A stretch of 39,697 bases of DNA, from positions 1-39,697 of the forward strand of contig JAEEIU010000033.1 of assembly GCA_016281495.1 (NCBI GenBank), given 5' to 3'. The notes under the pieces were generated by a model. It did no database searches and was not told the origin of the DNA. It saw nothing but the letters and a program-made list of their open reading frames with translations. This document shows, piece after piece, positions 1-7,411 of the stretch (its first letter is position 1; each line of letters starts with the position of its first letter). Origin of the DNA: Treponema sp. (lineage in GTDB: Bacteria > Spirochaetota > Spirochaetia > Treponematales > Treponemataceae). Made by a program: the position numbers and the translations under genes.

Positions 1-96
1 ATTTCAGGGACCGATAAAATACTGCTGAACGGTACGCCTTATAAAGTTCTTTCTGCTGATCTTGTTTCCGACTGGCGTTATCATGAAGACTGGTAA
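1..96 (+). CDS. C-terminal end of an unidentified protein (5' truncated)
   Basis: Frame 1 is open from the first base to a TAA at 94-96 and gives about 31 residues ending in RYHEDW. The start lies outside the window. The next gene begins 7 nt downstream on the same strand, so the two are probably cotranscribed. The fragment is too short to place in a family, and no function is proposed. Its position before a VanW-family gene and an envelope-type membrane protein suggests a surface or cell-envelope cluster, which is inference only. Confidence 0.6.
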   Translation: MSGTDKILLNGTPYKVLSADLVSDWRYHEDW

Positions 97-103
97 TTTT
101 TAA

Positions 104-973
104 GTGTACCGCTTTGTTCCGCAAAAACACAGGTCGGCTCTACGCGTAAAGCTTGGGGAGGCATATTACTGCTTCCTCAGGCATTGTGCGTGGATCCGGT
201 TTAAAAAACTTTTTGCAAAACCCAACAAATCAAATTCGATTCATGAGTTCAGGGAACAGTTTCCTCATGTCGCATTTTCACATTCATCTCCTTTGTACAG
301 GAACCTTTCTGATGTGGACACGGCATTGCAGGATGGAAAGGTGCACAATGTTTCTATTGCAATAAAAAATATGAACGGCCTTGTGCTTGAACCGGGTAGA
401 ATCTTTTCCTACTGGCATTTGATTGGAAATCCAACTAAAAGGAAGGGCTATCAAAAGGGGATGATGCTTGTAAACGGGAAGCCTGTTGCGGCAGTTGGTG
501 GCGGACTCTGTGCCCTTTCAAACCTCTTGTATTGGATGACTCTGCATACGTCTCTTTCTGTGGTGGAACGATTCCGTCACAGTTATGATGTTTTTCCCGA
601 CTCAAACAGGACACAGCCATTCGGGAGTGGGGCTACCTGCGTTTACAATTACCGTGACCTTATGATAAAGAATGAAACAGCGGTAGATTATGCCCTTATG
701 CTTTGGATTGAGGACGGGATATTGCACGGCCAGTGGAGGTGTAAACATCCGGTGCTTGATTCTTATGAGGTGTATCAAAAGGATCATTGGATAACAAGTG
801 AGGCGGGTGGTTTCTATGTGCGCCACAACACTATCTGGAGAAAGCATTTTGTTCAGGAAAAGTCAGATGCAGAAAAAAAACTTTTAAGCGACGAATATCT
901 TACTGAAAACAATGCCCTGATGATGTACGAGCCGCTTTTGGAGACAAGACCTGAGGAGGTAAAAAATGGATGA
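104..973 (+). CDS. VanW family protein
   Basis: This 289-residue protein matches the VanW family, which is named after an accessory gene of some vancomycin-resistance clusters and whose biochemical role is unknown. The family-like core runs from about residue 60 to 215. It includes LEPGRIFSYWHLIGNPTKRKGY, read here in two parts (LEPGRIFSYW and GNPTKRKGY), a glycine-rich GGGLCALSNLLYW segment, and RHSYDVFPDSNRTQPFGSGA. These are the usual landmarks. No signal peptide or membrane segment is evident. The start is a GTG 7 nt after the preceding stop, with only a weak upstream purine run, so a different start is possible. The 3' end overlaps the next start by 8 nt. There are no van resistance genes nearby, so a resistance role should not be inferred. 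Confidence 0.85.
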   Translation: MYRFVPQKHRSALRVKLGEAYYCFLRHCAWIRFKKLFAKPNKSNSIHEFREQFPHVAFSHSSPLYRNLSDVDTALQDGKVHNVSIAIKNMNGLVLEPGRIFSYWHLIGNPTKRKGYQKGMMLVNGKPVAAVGGGLCALSNLLYWMTLHTSLSVVERFRHSYDVFPDSNRTQPFGSGATCVYNYRDLMIKNETAVDYALMLWIEDGILHGQWRCKHPVLDSYEVYQKDHWITSEAGGFYVRHNTIWRKHFVQEKSDAEKKLLSDEYLTENNALMMYEPLLETRPEEVKNG

Positions 974-2702
974 GCCATGGATTAAGAAATTTTCTGTGGG
1001 CACTTTTATTTCTGTGCTGTTTCTTGTTGTAAGTCTGGTTCCCATTAGGTACAACATGCTGCAGAAATCATCTGAGCCCAATGGACTTGACGGTTGCTTT
1101 TATGCATTGCAGGCAAAGTCACTTGTCCAGACAGGTCATCTTGAAAATCCAAGCTTGCAGTGCGGATATTATCTCTGCGGCCTCTGCTCATATTTTACTG
1201 GAGATCCGATCAAGGGCGTAAAGCTGTGGTCTGCAATTTCTTCCATCGGTATTTCCATTGCGATATATCTGCTTCTGGGCTTTGCAACTGGCAGCTTTTA
1301 TCCTGCGATTATGGGTTTTCTTCTTTCCGCCGCCTCTCCTACGGTCACCCAAATGGGAGTCAACTACATCAACAATCAGACGGGTCTAATGTTCCTGCTT
1401 TTTTATGTGACCATTCTTGTTATTCTGATAAAAAAACATCCTAAGTCGCTTCCGGGAAAAATCGCTTTGTATTCAGGTGCCCTCATTTTATTTGTCCTTT
1501 CTGCATTGAGTCATAAGATTACCCTTGTGTTCGCCTGTCTTGTGACCCTAGTCTTTGCCCTTCCGCTTTTTATCCGGCTTTTGAAAAACAACCCTTCAAT
1601 ATCTCTTGCGGTAAAAATCATATCCCTTCTGCTTTTCCTCGCTGCCTTGATTCCCGTATACAGATTCTTCCGCCTTCACAGCCCCCGCTTTGCAAATGCA
1701 TTCAGCCTGCCGTCTCTTCCATACTTTAATGCGACGATGAAAAGGATCTTGGGGTGGGCTGCTCTGGAGATGTCGATTCATGCGGTGCTCATTTACATTC
1801 TTGCAATTATTATGCTTGTAAAGAAGAGACCGGGACGCTTCCTATTGCTTTTGGTTCCCGCTTTATTTTTCCCCTTCTGGAATCTGGACAGTGACATGGG
1901 ACTCCGCCTATGGATGAATGCCGTTCCGCTTGCCATCCCTCTTTTGATTTATTTTGTCACCGTCATTACCAAGCCGGATCAACATGTCATAGTCAAGCCG
2001 AATCAAGATGCAGGACGTGATCAAGATGCAGGACGTGATCAAGATGCAGGACGTGATCAAGATGTCATTGCCGGATGTGATCAAGATGTCATTGCCGGAC
2101 TTGATCAAGATGTCATTGCCGGACTTGATCCGGCAATCTCTCTCAGCCATGCAGGGGTCAGTAATGATACTCATTCTGCTGCTCATTTGAGGCCCTTTGT
2201 TTTGGTTTCCTACATCTTGCTTTATGCTTTTTCCTGCCTTGTGTTTGTTAAATTTTCTCCTGATTTCTATGATCCTAAATCAGATCCTCCATATAGCCGT
2301 TACAGGGATGTTGTCCGTGACATTGAACTGGATGACGACTCGCTTTTGATTGCACATCAGCCGCTGAACCACGTCTACACTTACGAAAAAGATTTGAAGG
2401 ACTGCCTCAACTGGCTTCCGAATTTTGACGTGCCCGTGGAAAAATTGTGGAGGCTGGCCTATGGCACAAGTGAAAGGCGTATAAGGGAAGTGTTGGAATC
2501 GAACAATACCCTTCCGGAAGAATCAGATGACTTGATACGCAAGATTGATTTTGAATATACTCTTGTCCGTGAGGATTTGTGGCAGGCTTACCTTTTGTAC
2601 GAAGAGCCGGATATGGTGGAAGTGCTTAATAACTGGTACAATCCCCATGAAGTGCGACCGGATTACATCAGGAAAAGTAAGACAAAAAAAAAGGGGAATT
2701 GA
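966..2702 (+). CDS. Polytopic membrane protein, GT-C glycosyltransferase-like, with in-frame repeat insertion
   Basis: The protein has 578 residues. About ten hydrophobic segments fill residues 8-335, another lies near 410-430, and a soluble C-terminal part of roughly 145 residues follows. The layout (first helix, an acidic extracytoplasmic loop with EPNGLDGCFYALQAKSL, many helices, soluble tail) recalls the GT-C/ArnT-PMT class of lipid-linked sugar transferases, but no decisive motif is seen and substrate cannot be given. The start has a strong GAGGAGG ribosome-binding site inside the VanW gene and overlaps it by 8 nt. Residues about 346-392 are highly repetitive (GRDQDA and DQDVIAGL units). 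They come from a dispersed palindromic repeat read in frame (see 2001-2140) and probably form a disordered loop between membrane segments. The acetyltransferase follows 3 nt downstream. Confidence 0.7.
   Translation: MDEPWIKKFSVGTFISVLFLVVSLVPIRYNMLQKSSEPNGLDGCFYALQAKSLVQTGHLENPSLQCGYYLCGLCSYFTGDPIKGVKLWSAISSIGISIAIYLLLGFATGSFYPAIMGFLLSAASPTVTQMGVNYINNQTGLMFLLFYVTILVILIKKHPKSLPGKIALYSGALILFVLSALSHKITLVFACLVTLVFALPLFIRLLKNNPSISLAVKIISLLLFLAALIPVYRFFRLHSPRFANAFSLPSLPYFNATMKRILGWAALEMSIHAVLIYILAIIMLVKKRPGRFLLLLVPALFFPFWNLDSDMGLRLWMNAVPLAIPLLIYFVTVITKPDQHVIVKPNQDAGRDQDAGRDQDAGRDQDVIAGCDQDVIAGLDQDVIAGLDPAISLSHAGVSNDTHSAAHLRPFVLVSYILLYAFSCLVFVKFSPDFYDPKSDPPYSRYRDVVRDIELDDDSLLIAHQPLNHVYTYEKDLKDCLNWLPNFDVPVEKLWRLAYGTSERRIREVLESNNTLPEESDDLIRKIDFEYTLVREDLWQAYLLYEEPDMVEVLNNWYNPHEVRPDYIRKSKTKKKGN
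2001..2140 (+). repeat. In-frame tandem repeats plus palindromic element inside a gene
   Basis: Three 18-bp units (GATCAAGATGCAGGACGT, the first with one change) run 2001-2054. Three 24-bp units (GATCAAGATGTCATTGCCGG plus four bases) run 2055-2126. The array ends with a perfect 9-bp stem, ATTGCCGGA (2115-2123) and TCCGGCAAT (2129-2137), around CTTGA. Both unit lengths are multiples of three, so the reading frame is kept. The final hairpin resembles the second hairpin of the dispersed repeats at 14564 and 21011 (same CTTGATC/GATCAAG core). Confidence 0.9.
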
Positions 2703-2705
2703 ATT

Positions 2706-3206
2706 ATGCTGCTGACTTTTAGGCGTTATTTTTTCAACAGTTGGGGAGACTGGCTTCCTTCGTCATGTTTTGCATGGAGGCGCTTTGTCCTTAGGCTTAT
2801 GGGCGTGAATGTGAAAAAAACAGCCCGAGTTAATTCAGGATTCAGGATTTACGGTTCAGGTTCATTGTCAATCGAGGATGATGTGTGGATTGGCCGTAAC
2901 TGCCACTTTTATACGATTGGAAACGCAGGCATTCAAATCAATTCAAAAACAGAAATCGGACCAGAGTGCATGTTCAACTGCCAGAGTCATCAGACTGGGG
3001 AACAGGATCATCGTGCCGGGGATTGCATTCAACATTCAATTACGGTAGGAAGCGGTGTGTGGATTGGAACAAGATGTACGATTCTCTGTAATAAGGTCGG
3101 AAATGGATCGGTAGTCGGTGCGGGTGCAGTGGTGCTTAAGAATGTGCCGGAGAATGTTCTTGCGGCCGGTGTTCCCGCCAAAGAGAAAAAATGGTATTTG
3201 CGTTAA
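2706..3206 (+). CDS. Hexapeptide-repeat (LbH) acyltransferase
   Basis: A 166-residue protein of the left-handed beta-helix acetyltransferase class (maltose/galactoside/serine O-acetyltransferase type). Hexapeptide turns are visible from about residue 45 (IEDDVWIGRNCHFY, SKTEIGPECMFN) to the C-terminus. The end is typical: ITVGSGVWIGTRCTILCNKVGNGSVVGAGAV read as consecutive turns, then VLKNVPENVLAAGVPAKE. A histidine-containing loop (NCQSHQTGEQDHRAGD, near residues 96-111) sits where these enzymes place the catalytic His. It is cytosolic, with acetyl-CoA or another acyl-CoA as likely donor. It starts 3 nt after the GT-C-like protein with GGGG about 9 nt upstream, so it probably modifies a sugar or glycan made by that cluster. 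The acceptor is unknown. Confidence 0.85.
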   Translation: MLLTFRRYFFNSWGDWLPSSCFAWRRFVLRLMGVNVKKTARVNSGFRIYGSGSLSIEDDVWIGRNCHFYTIGNAGIQINSKTEIGPECMFNCQSHQTGEQDHRAGDCIQHSITVGSGVWIGTRCTILCNKVGNGSVVGAGAVVLKNVPENVLAAGVPAKEKKWYLR

Positions 3207-3218
3207 GATTTACTGTAC

Positions 3219-3247
3219 TTGAGTAAAAACCCTCATTGTAGTAAAAT
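3219..3247 (+). promoter_or_regulatory. Promoter for aspS, predicted leaderless
   Basis: TTGAGT (3219-3224), a 17-bp spacer and TAAAAT (3242-3247) form a sigma70-like promoter. Only 7 nt separate the -10 box from the ATG at 3255, so transcription should begin at or next to the start codon. No Shine-Dalgarno sequence precedes the ATG. Confidence 0.6.
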
Positions 3248-3254
3248 CACTCTC

Positions 3255-5084
3255 ATGGAAAATACTAAGAGAACCGTTACTTGTGGTGATTTACGTGCCG
3301 CTGATGTCGGCAAAAATGTTGTATTAAATGGTTGGGTTCACCGTACTCGTGATTTGGGTGGACTGTTCTTCATTCAGCTTAGGGACCGCTATGGCATTAC
3401 CCAGATTCTTGTGGGCGATAAAGCCAGTGATGATGTAAAGAAAATTGCAGGTTCGCTCAAGACTGAATTCTGTATTGCAGTGAGCGGAACTGTCCGTGCA
3501 CGTTCTGAAAAAGACATTAACCCGGATATGGCAACCGGAGAAATCGAAGTTGAAGCAAATGAAATAGAAATCTTTACCACTTCTGATCCCCTTCCGTTTG
3601 CAATTGATGAAGTTCGACAGAAGGACGGAAGCATTGTCCTCCCCAACGAAGACCTGAGGCTTAAATACCGCTATCTTGACTTGCGCCGTGAGCCCATGCA
3701 GCATCACATCATTTTGCGAAGCCAGGTTACTTTTGCAGTCCGCGAGTTTTTGACCCAGCAGGGATTCCTTGAAATAGAAACTCCAACATTCATAAAGTCA
3801 ACTCCGGAAGGTGCCCGTGACTATCTGGTACCGAGCCGTGTTCATCCTGGAAAATTCTATTCACTTCCGCAGAGCCCACAGCTTTACAAGCAGCTTTTGA
3901 TGGTGTCCGGATTCGACAAGTATTTCCAGATTGCAAGATGCTATCGTGACGAAGATGCCCGTGGAGACCGCCAGCCGGAATTCACCCAGATCGATATGGA
4001 GATGAGCTTTACCAACCGTGAGGAAGTTCTTGAGACAACCGAAGCGATGATGGGCCACGTTTTCAAGAAGACGATGAACTATGAGCTTCCCGTTCACTTT
4101 GACCGTTTGAGCTGGGACGATGCATTTGACTTTTATGGTAGTGACAAGCCTGATCTGCGCTTTGACCTTAAGATGCAGGATGCCTCCTTTATGGCAGACC
4201 TTTCTGACTTTAACGCATTCAAGGCGGGTGCTGCAAATTCGGACAAGTCTATCGAACGCCACAAGAGGAGCGGACTCAAGGCTCTGGTTGTAAAGAATGT
4301 TGCCGACAAGTATTCACGCAAGACGATTGAGGCATTGGAAACTGTTGCAAAAATCAATCACGCCAAGGGACTTGCATGGATGAAGGTAAACGCTGACGGT
4401 GCTTTTGAAGGCGGAATCAGCAAATTCTTTGCAGGAAAGGAAAGCGAAATATGCTCAAAGCTTGGTGCGGAAAAGAATGACCTTTTGCTTTTTGTGAGCG
4501 ATGAAAAATGGCAGACCGCATGTGTTGCCCTTGGTGCAGTACGCAAGCAGTTGGGCAAGGACTTGAACCTCTACAATCCAAAAGATGAATTCCATTTTGC
4601 ATGGATAATTGACTTCCCGTATTTTGCATGGAACGAAGACGAGCAGCATTGGGAAACCGAACACCACATGTTCACCCTGCCGCAGAAAAAATATTGGGAC
4701 ACACTGGAATCAGATCCGGGCAGCGTAAAGGGAGACCTCTATGACCTTGTATTGAACGGCTATGAGCTTGCATCAGGTTCCATGCGTATCAACGACCCGG
4801 CATTGCAGCAGCGCATCTTTAAGATTGTCGGTTACAGCCAGGAACGTGCGGATAAGGCATTCGGATTCTTGGTTCAGGCCTTTAAGTTTGGTGCGCCGCC
4901 ACACGGAGGAATTGCACCGGGACTCGACCGTCTTGTGATGCTTATGGAAAAGCAGGAATCAATTCATGAGGTTATCGCATTCCCCAAGAACAATCTTGCA
5001 CTGTCTCCGATGGATGAATGTCCGTCCGAAGTTGACCAAAAGCAGCTGGACGAGCTTCACATCAAGTGTGTTGAAAAAGAATAA
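3255..5084 (+). CDS. aspS: Aspartyl-tRNA synthetase
   Basis: Charges tRNA-Asp with aspartate; class II aminoacyl-tRNA synthetase of the bacterial type. The 609-residue length fits the bacterial enzyme, which carries a GAD insertion. The N-terminal OB-fold anticodon-binding domain opens with LNGWVHRTRDLGGLFFIQLRD. Class II motif 2 is FQIARCYRDEDARGDRQPEF with FTQIDMEMSF after it, and motif 3 is GGIAPGLDRLVMLM near the C-terminus. The frame is open 12 codons further upstream to a TTG at 3219, but that TTG is the -35 hexamer of a good promoter, and the conserved start is ATG 3255 (MENTKRTV). There is no ribosome-binding site, which fits a leaderless transcript. The ApbE gene follows immediately. 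Whether the enzyme also charges tRNA-Asn cannot be told from the sequence. Confidence 0.97.
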   Translation: MENTKRTVTCGDLRAADVGKNVVLNGWVHRTRDLGGLFFIQLRDRYGITQILVGDKASDDVKKIAGSLKTEFCIAVSGTVRARSEKDINPDMATGEIEVEANEIEIFTTSDPLPFAIDEVRQKDGSIVLPNEDLRLKYRYLDLRREPMQHHIILRSQVTFAVREFLTQQGFLEIETPTFIKSTPEGARDYLVPSRVHPGKFYSLPQSPQLYKQLLMVSGFDKYFQIARCYRDEDARGDRQPEFTQIDMEMSFTNREEVLETTEAMMGHVFKKTMNYELPVHFDRLSWDDAFDFYGSDKPDLRFDLKMQDASFMADLSDFNAFKAGAANSDKSIERHKRSGLKALVVKNVADKYSRKTIEALETVAKINHAKGLAWMKVNADGAFEGGISKFFAGKESEICSKLGAEKNDLLLFVSDEKWQTACVALGAVRKQLGKDLNLYNPKDEFHFAWIIDFPYFAWNEDEQHWETEHHMFTLPQKKYWDTLESDPGSVKGDLYDLVLNGYELASGSMRINDPALQQRIFKIVGYSQERADKAFGFLVQAFKFGAPPHGGIAPGLDRLVMLMEKQESIHEVIAFPKNNLALSPMDECPSEVDQKQLDELHIKCVEKE

Positions 5085-6068
5085 ATGAATAAGCCGGCAT
5101 GGTTCTGTCTGTCATTGCTTTTCCTTTGTTCCACATTATTTTCGTGCGGGCAGAGGAAGGCCATGACGACTCAACTATTGGGAACCTTTTGTACGGTAAA
5201 TCTTTATGAAGACGGAAGCGACAGGCTTTATCAATTGGTTTTTGAAAGGCTTGACCAAATCGATTCTGAATTCAATTTGAACAATCCTGATTCTGAACTG
5301 AATAAAATAAATAATGCCGCAGGTGTATCTGAAGTTCAAGTTGGAGATGACCTTGCGCTTGTTTTGGAAACGGCCCTGTACTATGCGCAAAAAAGTGACG
5401 GAGCCTTTGACCCGACAATTGGTCCCCTTGTGCGTCTGTGGGGAATAAACACTCCCGATGCAAAAGTTCCTTCCCAGGATGAAATAGAAAATGCGCTTTC
5501 ACTTGTTGACTGGAAGAAAGTCCAATTAAAAAAATCAAACGCTAAGACAACGGTTTTTCTTGAGCAGCCCGGAATGATTCTTGACCTGGGTGGCATTGCA
5601 AAAGGTTTTGCCGCAGACGAGCTGTGTTCTATCCTTAAAGAAAAAAAAGTCAGACGTGCCTTAATCGATTTGGGCGGCAACATCCTTGTGTGGGGCAGCA
5701 AGAAAGATGGAACCCCATGGAAAGTGGGAATAAAAAATCCATGTGACCAGACGCTTGAGCCTCCTGTGGTGCTTAAAGTTCAGGGTGGAATGTCGGTTGT
5801 TACAAGCGGTTTGTACGAGCGTTATTTTGAACAGGACGGAAACATCTACCATCACATACTAAATCCAAAAACAGGATACCCGGTGCAAAATGGGATTTTA
5901 TCTTCGACTGTGGTTTCCCCTTCTTCCATGACGGCAGATGCACTGAGTACGACTTCTTTTTTGCTGGGACCTGAAGAGTTTGCAAAAAAATTTGACGAGG
6001 CCGTGGTCTTTATCAAAAGTGACATGACCGTTCAAGCCTCGCCAACATTGGAGTATGATTTGAACTAG
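5085..6068 (+). CDS. apbE: FAD:protein FMN transferase, ApbE-type lipoprotein
   Basis: ApbE proteins transfer FMN from FAD to a Thr in periplasmic or membrane flavoproteins such as Nqr/Rnf subunits and may take part in flavin trafficking. The 327-residue protein begins with a lipoprotein signal (hydrophobic stretch then LFSC, Cys about residue 21), which places it on the membrane facing the periplasm. Family landmarks are GAFDPTIGPLVRLWG, the FAD-binding DLGGIAKGFAADEL, LIDLGGNILVWG, HHILNPKTGYPV and the metal-site region SSMTADALST. The ATG touches the aspS stop codon with no gap, so the gene relies on translational coupling or on purines within the aspS end. No target flavoprotein gene lies in the window. 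Confidence 0.93.
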   Translation: MNKPAWFCLSLLFLCSTLFSCGQRKAMTTQLLGTFCTVNLYEDGSDRLYQLVFERLDQIDSEFNLNNPDSELNKINNAAGVSEVQVGDDLALVLETALYYAQKSDGAFDPTIGPLVRLWGINTPDAKVPSQDEIENALSLVDWKKVQLKKSNAKTTVFLEQPGMILDLGGIAKGFAADELCSILKEKKVRRALIDLGGNILVWGSKKDGTPWKVGIKNPCDQTLEPPVVLKVQGGMSVVTSGLYERYFEQDGNIYHHILNPKTGYPVQNGILSSTVVSPSSMTADALSTTSFLLGPEEFAKKFDEAVVFIKSDMTVQASPTLEYDLN

Positions 6069-6079
6069 GATTTCCCTAG
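6065..6079. terminator. Small hairpin joining two convergent stop codons
   Basis: CTAGG (6065-6069), ATTTC loop, CCTAG (6075-6079). The TAG stops of both convergent genes are built into the two arms, and ATGTATTTTTT follows on the plus strand. The stem has only 5 bp, so a terminator function is possible but weakly supported. Confidence 0.35.
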
Positions 6080-7314
6080 ATGTATTTTTTCAATTCCTGC
6101 GGTTGGATGTTCTTTGTCTTTACCGCAACGATGTAGGTTCCGAACATTGCGCTGATTGTGTCGAATCCGGCTGCAAAGGCACAGAGTATCGGGGCAGTTC
6201 CCTTGAGCAGGTGATATCCCGCCTCAAAGTTTGGACCATAAGCCATGCACATGAGTGTAAGGGCAAAGAAAGGTCCTCCGCTTGGCCTGTCTGCCAGTGC
6301 AAATGAAATCAGGAATGCAAAACCTGCAATCCAGAAAGCAGTTTCAGTATTTATGTCTCCGCGTGAATATGAGCGCAAAATCTGAATGAAACAAACTGTA
6401 ACGACAAGAGCCGCACCTCCGCGACCAAAGATGGCAAAAAGAGGATGGGTTACAGCATTGGACCTGCGGTGGATTCCAAGGCTTTCGTGACTGTGCCTCA
6501 TGCTTACAGGCAGTGTAAGGTTAGTGTCTCCACTGAAGAATGCCACAAAAAGCGGACAGATGCTTGCGTACAAAATGCGCCACGGATGACGTTCATGGCA
6601 GATGATTGACGTAAGGAGAGGATAAACGACAAAAGCCATGATTACAAAATCTGCAACCAGCAGGATGAAAAGTGGCAAAAAGACTTTTAAATCCTGAACG
6701 GCGATAAAGTCTACAGTCCACTTGAACATTATGGCAATCATTCCGACAGAAAGGACTTCTGTAAAGAATGACATGATGTGGTAGCACAACCTGCTGAGTG
6801 AGTCAAAAAGGGTGATTGCAGGACGTGCAAAGTTCTTTTCGTTGACAGCACCTGCACCGGCAAGACCTGCAAAAATAAACACTGGCAAAAGATATGCCCC
6901 CTGAATCAAAGCTTCAAATCCAGAGTATGGGAAAAGGGCACGAATCAGATTCTTGATGTCCAGAGTGTCAATCTCGGCATTTTTACCAACTGCAATCGGA
7001 GAAATCGGGATGCGTGGCAGCTTTACCATAAGACCTGAGGCAAGTCCCAGTGCAACAAGCATCAGGGAAGAAATGATGATGACGCTGAAAGTCCATAGAC
7101 CGGTTTTCAGTATCTTTTTATCTTCCCGAAGACGGTAACATGCACAGATAATTGAGAAAAACAAAAGAGGCAAGAGCATATAGCGTCCAAAGCGGATTAC
7201 AATTTCCAGAATAAAATCCAGAACTTCACTTCCCTGGGTACTGTTTACAGGCAGTAAAAAAGCTGCGATTAAGCCGATAATGATTCCTAATAAGTATTTT
7301 AACCAAAGTTTCAT
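6076..7314 (-). CDS. Dicarboxylate/amino acid:cation symporter (SDF/DAACS family), diverged
   Basis: A 412-residue multi-spanning inner-membrane carrier resembling the Glt/DctA family, which imports glutamate, aspartate or C4-dicarboxylates with Na+ or H+. The hydrophobic pattern and the C-terminal half fit: a serine-rich hairpin region (FFSGDTNLTLPVSMRHSHESLG) is read as SGDTNLTLP plus MRHSHESLG, then GRGGAALVV, a further hairpin and PILCAFAAGFDTISAMFGTYIV. Canonical motifs are altered: the SSSxTLP loop is SGDTNLTLP and the NMDGT motif is replaced by FGRGG. Substrate or ion coupling may therefore differ. The ATG at 7314 lies 8 nt from a perfect TATAAT with TTGTAT 17 bp upstream, which predicts a leaderless mRNA. 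It converges on apbE with 7 nt between them. Confidence 0.85.
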   Translation of the reverse strand: MKLWLKYLLGIIIGLIAAFLLPVNSTQGSEVLDFILEIVIRFGRYMLLPLLFFSIICACYRLREDKKILKTGLWTFSVIIISSLMLVALGLASGLMVKLPRIPISPIAVGKNAEIDTLDIKNLIRALFPYSGFEALIQGAYLLPVFIFAGLAGAGAVNEKNFARPAITLFDSLSRLCYHIMSFFTEVLSVGMIAIMFKWTVDFIAVQDLKVFLPLFILLVADFVIMAFVVYPLLTSIICHERHPWRILYASICPLFVAFFSGDTNLTLPVSMRHSHESLGIHRRSNAVTHPLFAIFGRGGAALVVTVCFIQILRSYSRGDINTETAFWIAGFAFLISFALADRPSGGPFFALTLMCMAYGPNFEAGYHLLKGTAPILCAFAAGFDTISAMFGTYIVAVKTKNIQPQELKKYI

Positions 7315-7322
7315 AATGTTCT

Positions 7323-7351
7323 ATTATATCAATATTTTAATCCTAATACAA
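7323..7351 (-). promoter_or_regulatory. Promoter of the SDF carrier, predicted leaderless
   Basis: On the minus strand TTGTAT (7351-7346), 17 bp, TATAAT (7328-7323), then 8 nt to the ATG at 7314. The same hexamers and distances occur at the xpb promoter on the other strand. Confidence 0.7.
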
Positions 7352-7376
7352 CTATGTGCCGGAGGTTCTAATTCCC

Positions 7377-7405
7377 TTTTCAAAAACTCAAATCTATGGT
7401 ATATT
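7377..7405 (+). promoter_or_regulatory. Promoter of the unknown protein at 7412, predicted leaderless
   Basis: TTTTCA (7377-7382), 17-bp spacer, TATATT (7400-7405), then 6 nt to the ATG. The -35 is a 4/6 match. It is divergent from the SDF carrier promoter. Confidence 0.45.
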
Positions 7406-7411
7406 GTGGGT

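Noticed and set aside
104..973. VanW gene as evidence of a vancomycin-resistance cluster
   Set aside because: No ligase, dehydrogenase or dipeptidase van genes are present; VanW-family proteins are common outside resistance clusters.
1908..2190. Repeat-containing ORFs on both strands inside the GT-C-like gene
   Set aside because: The periodic repeats keep other frames open; the main gene is coherent across the region, so these are shadows.
3219..3254. TTG start extending aspS by 12 codons
   Set aside because: The TTG is the -35 hexamer of a good promoter, and the conserved AspRS start is the ATG at 3255.
7280..7411. Longer start for the unknown protein at 7412
   Set aside because: The extra 44 codons overlap the divergent carrier's start and both promoters and have unlikely composition.
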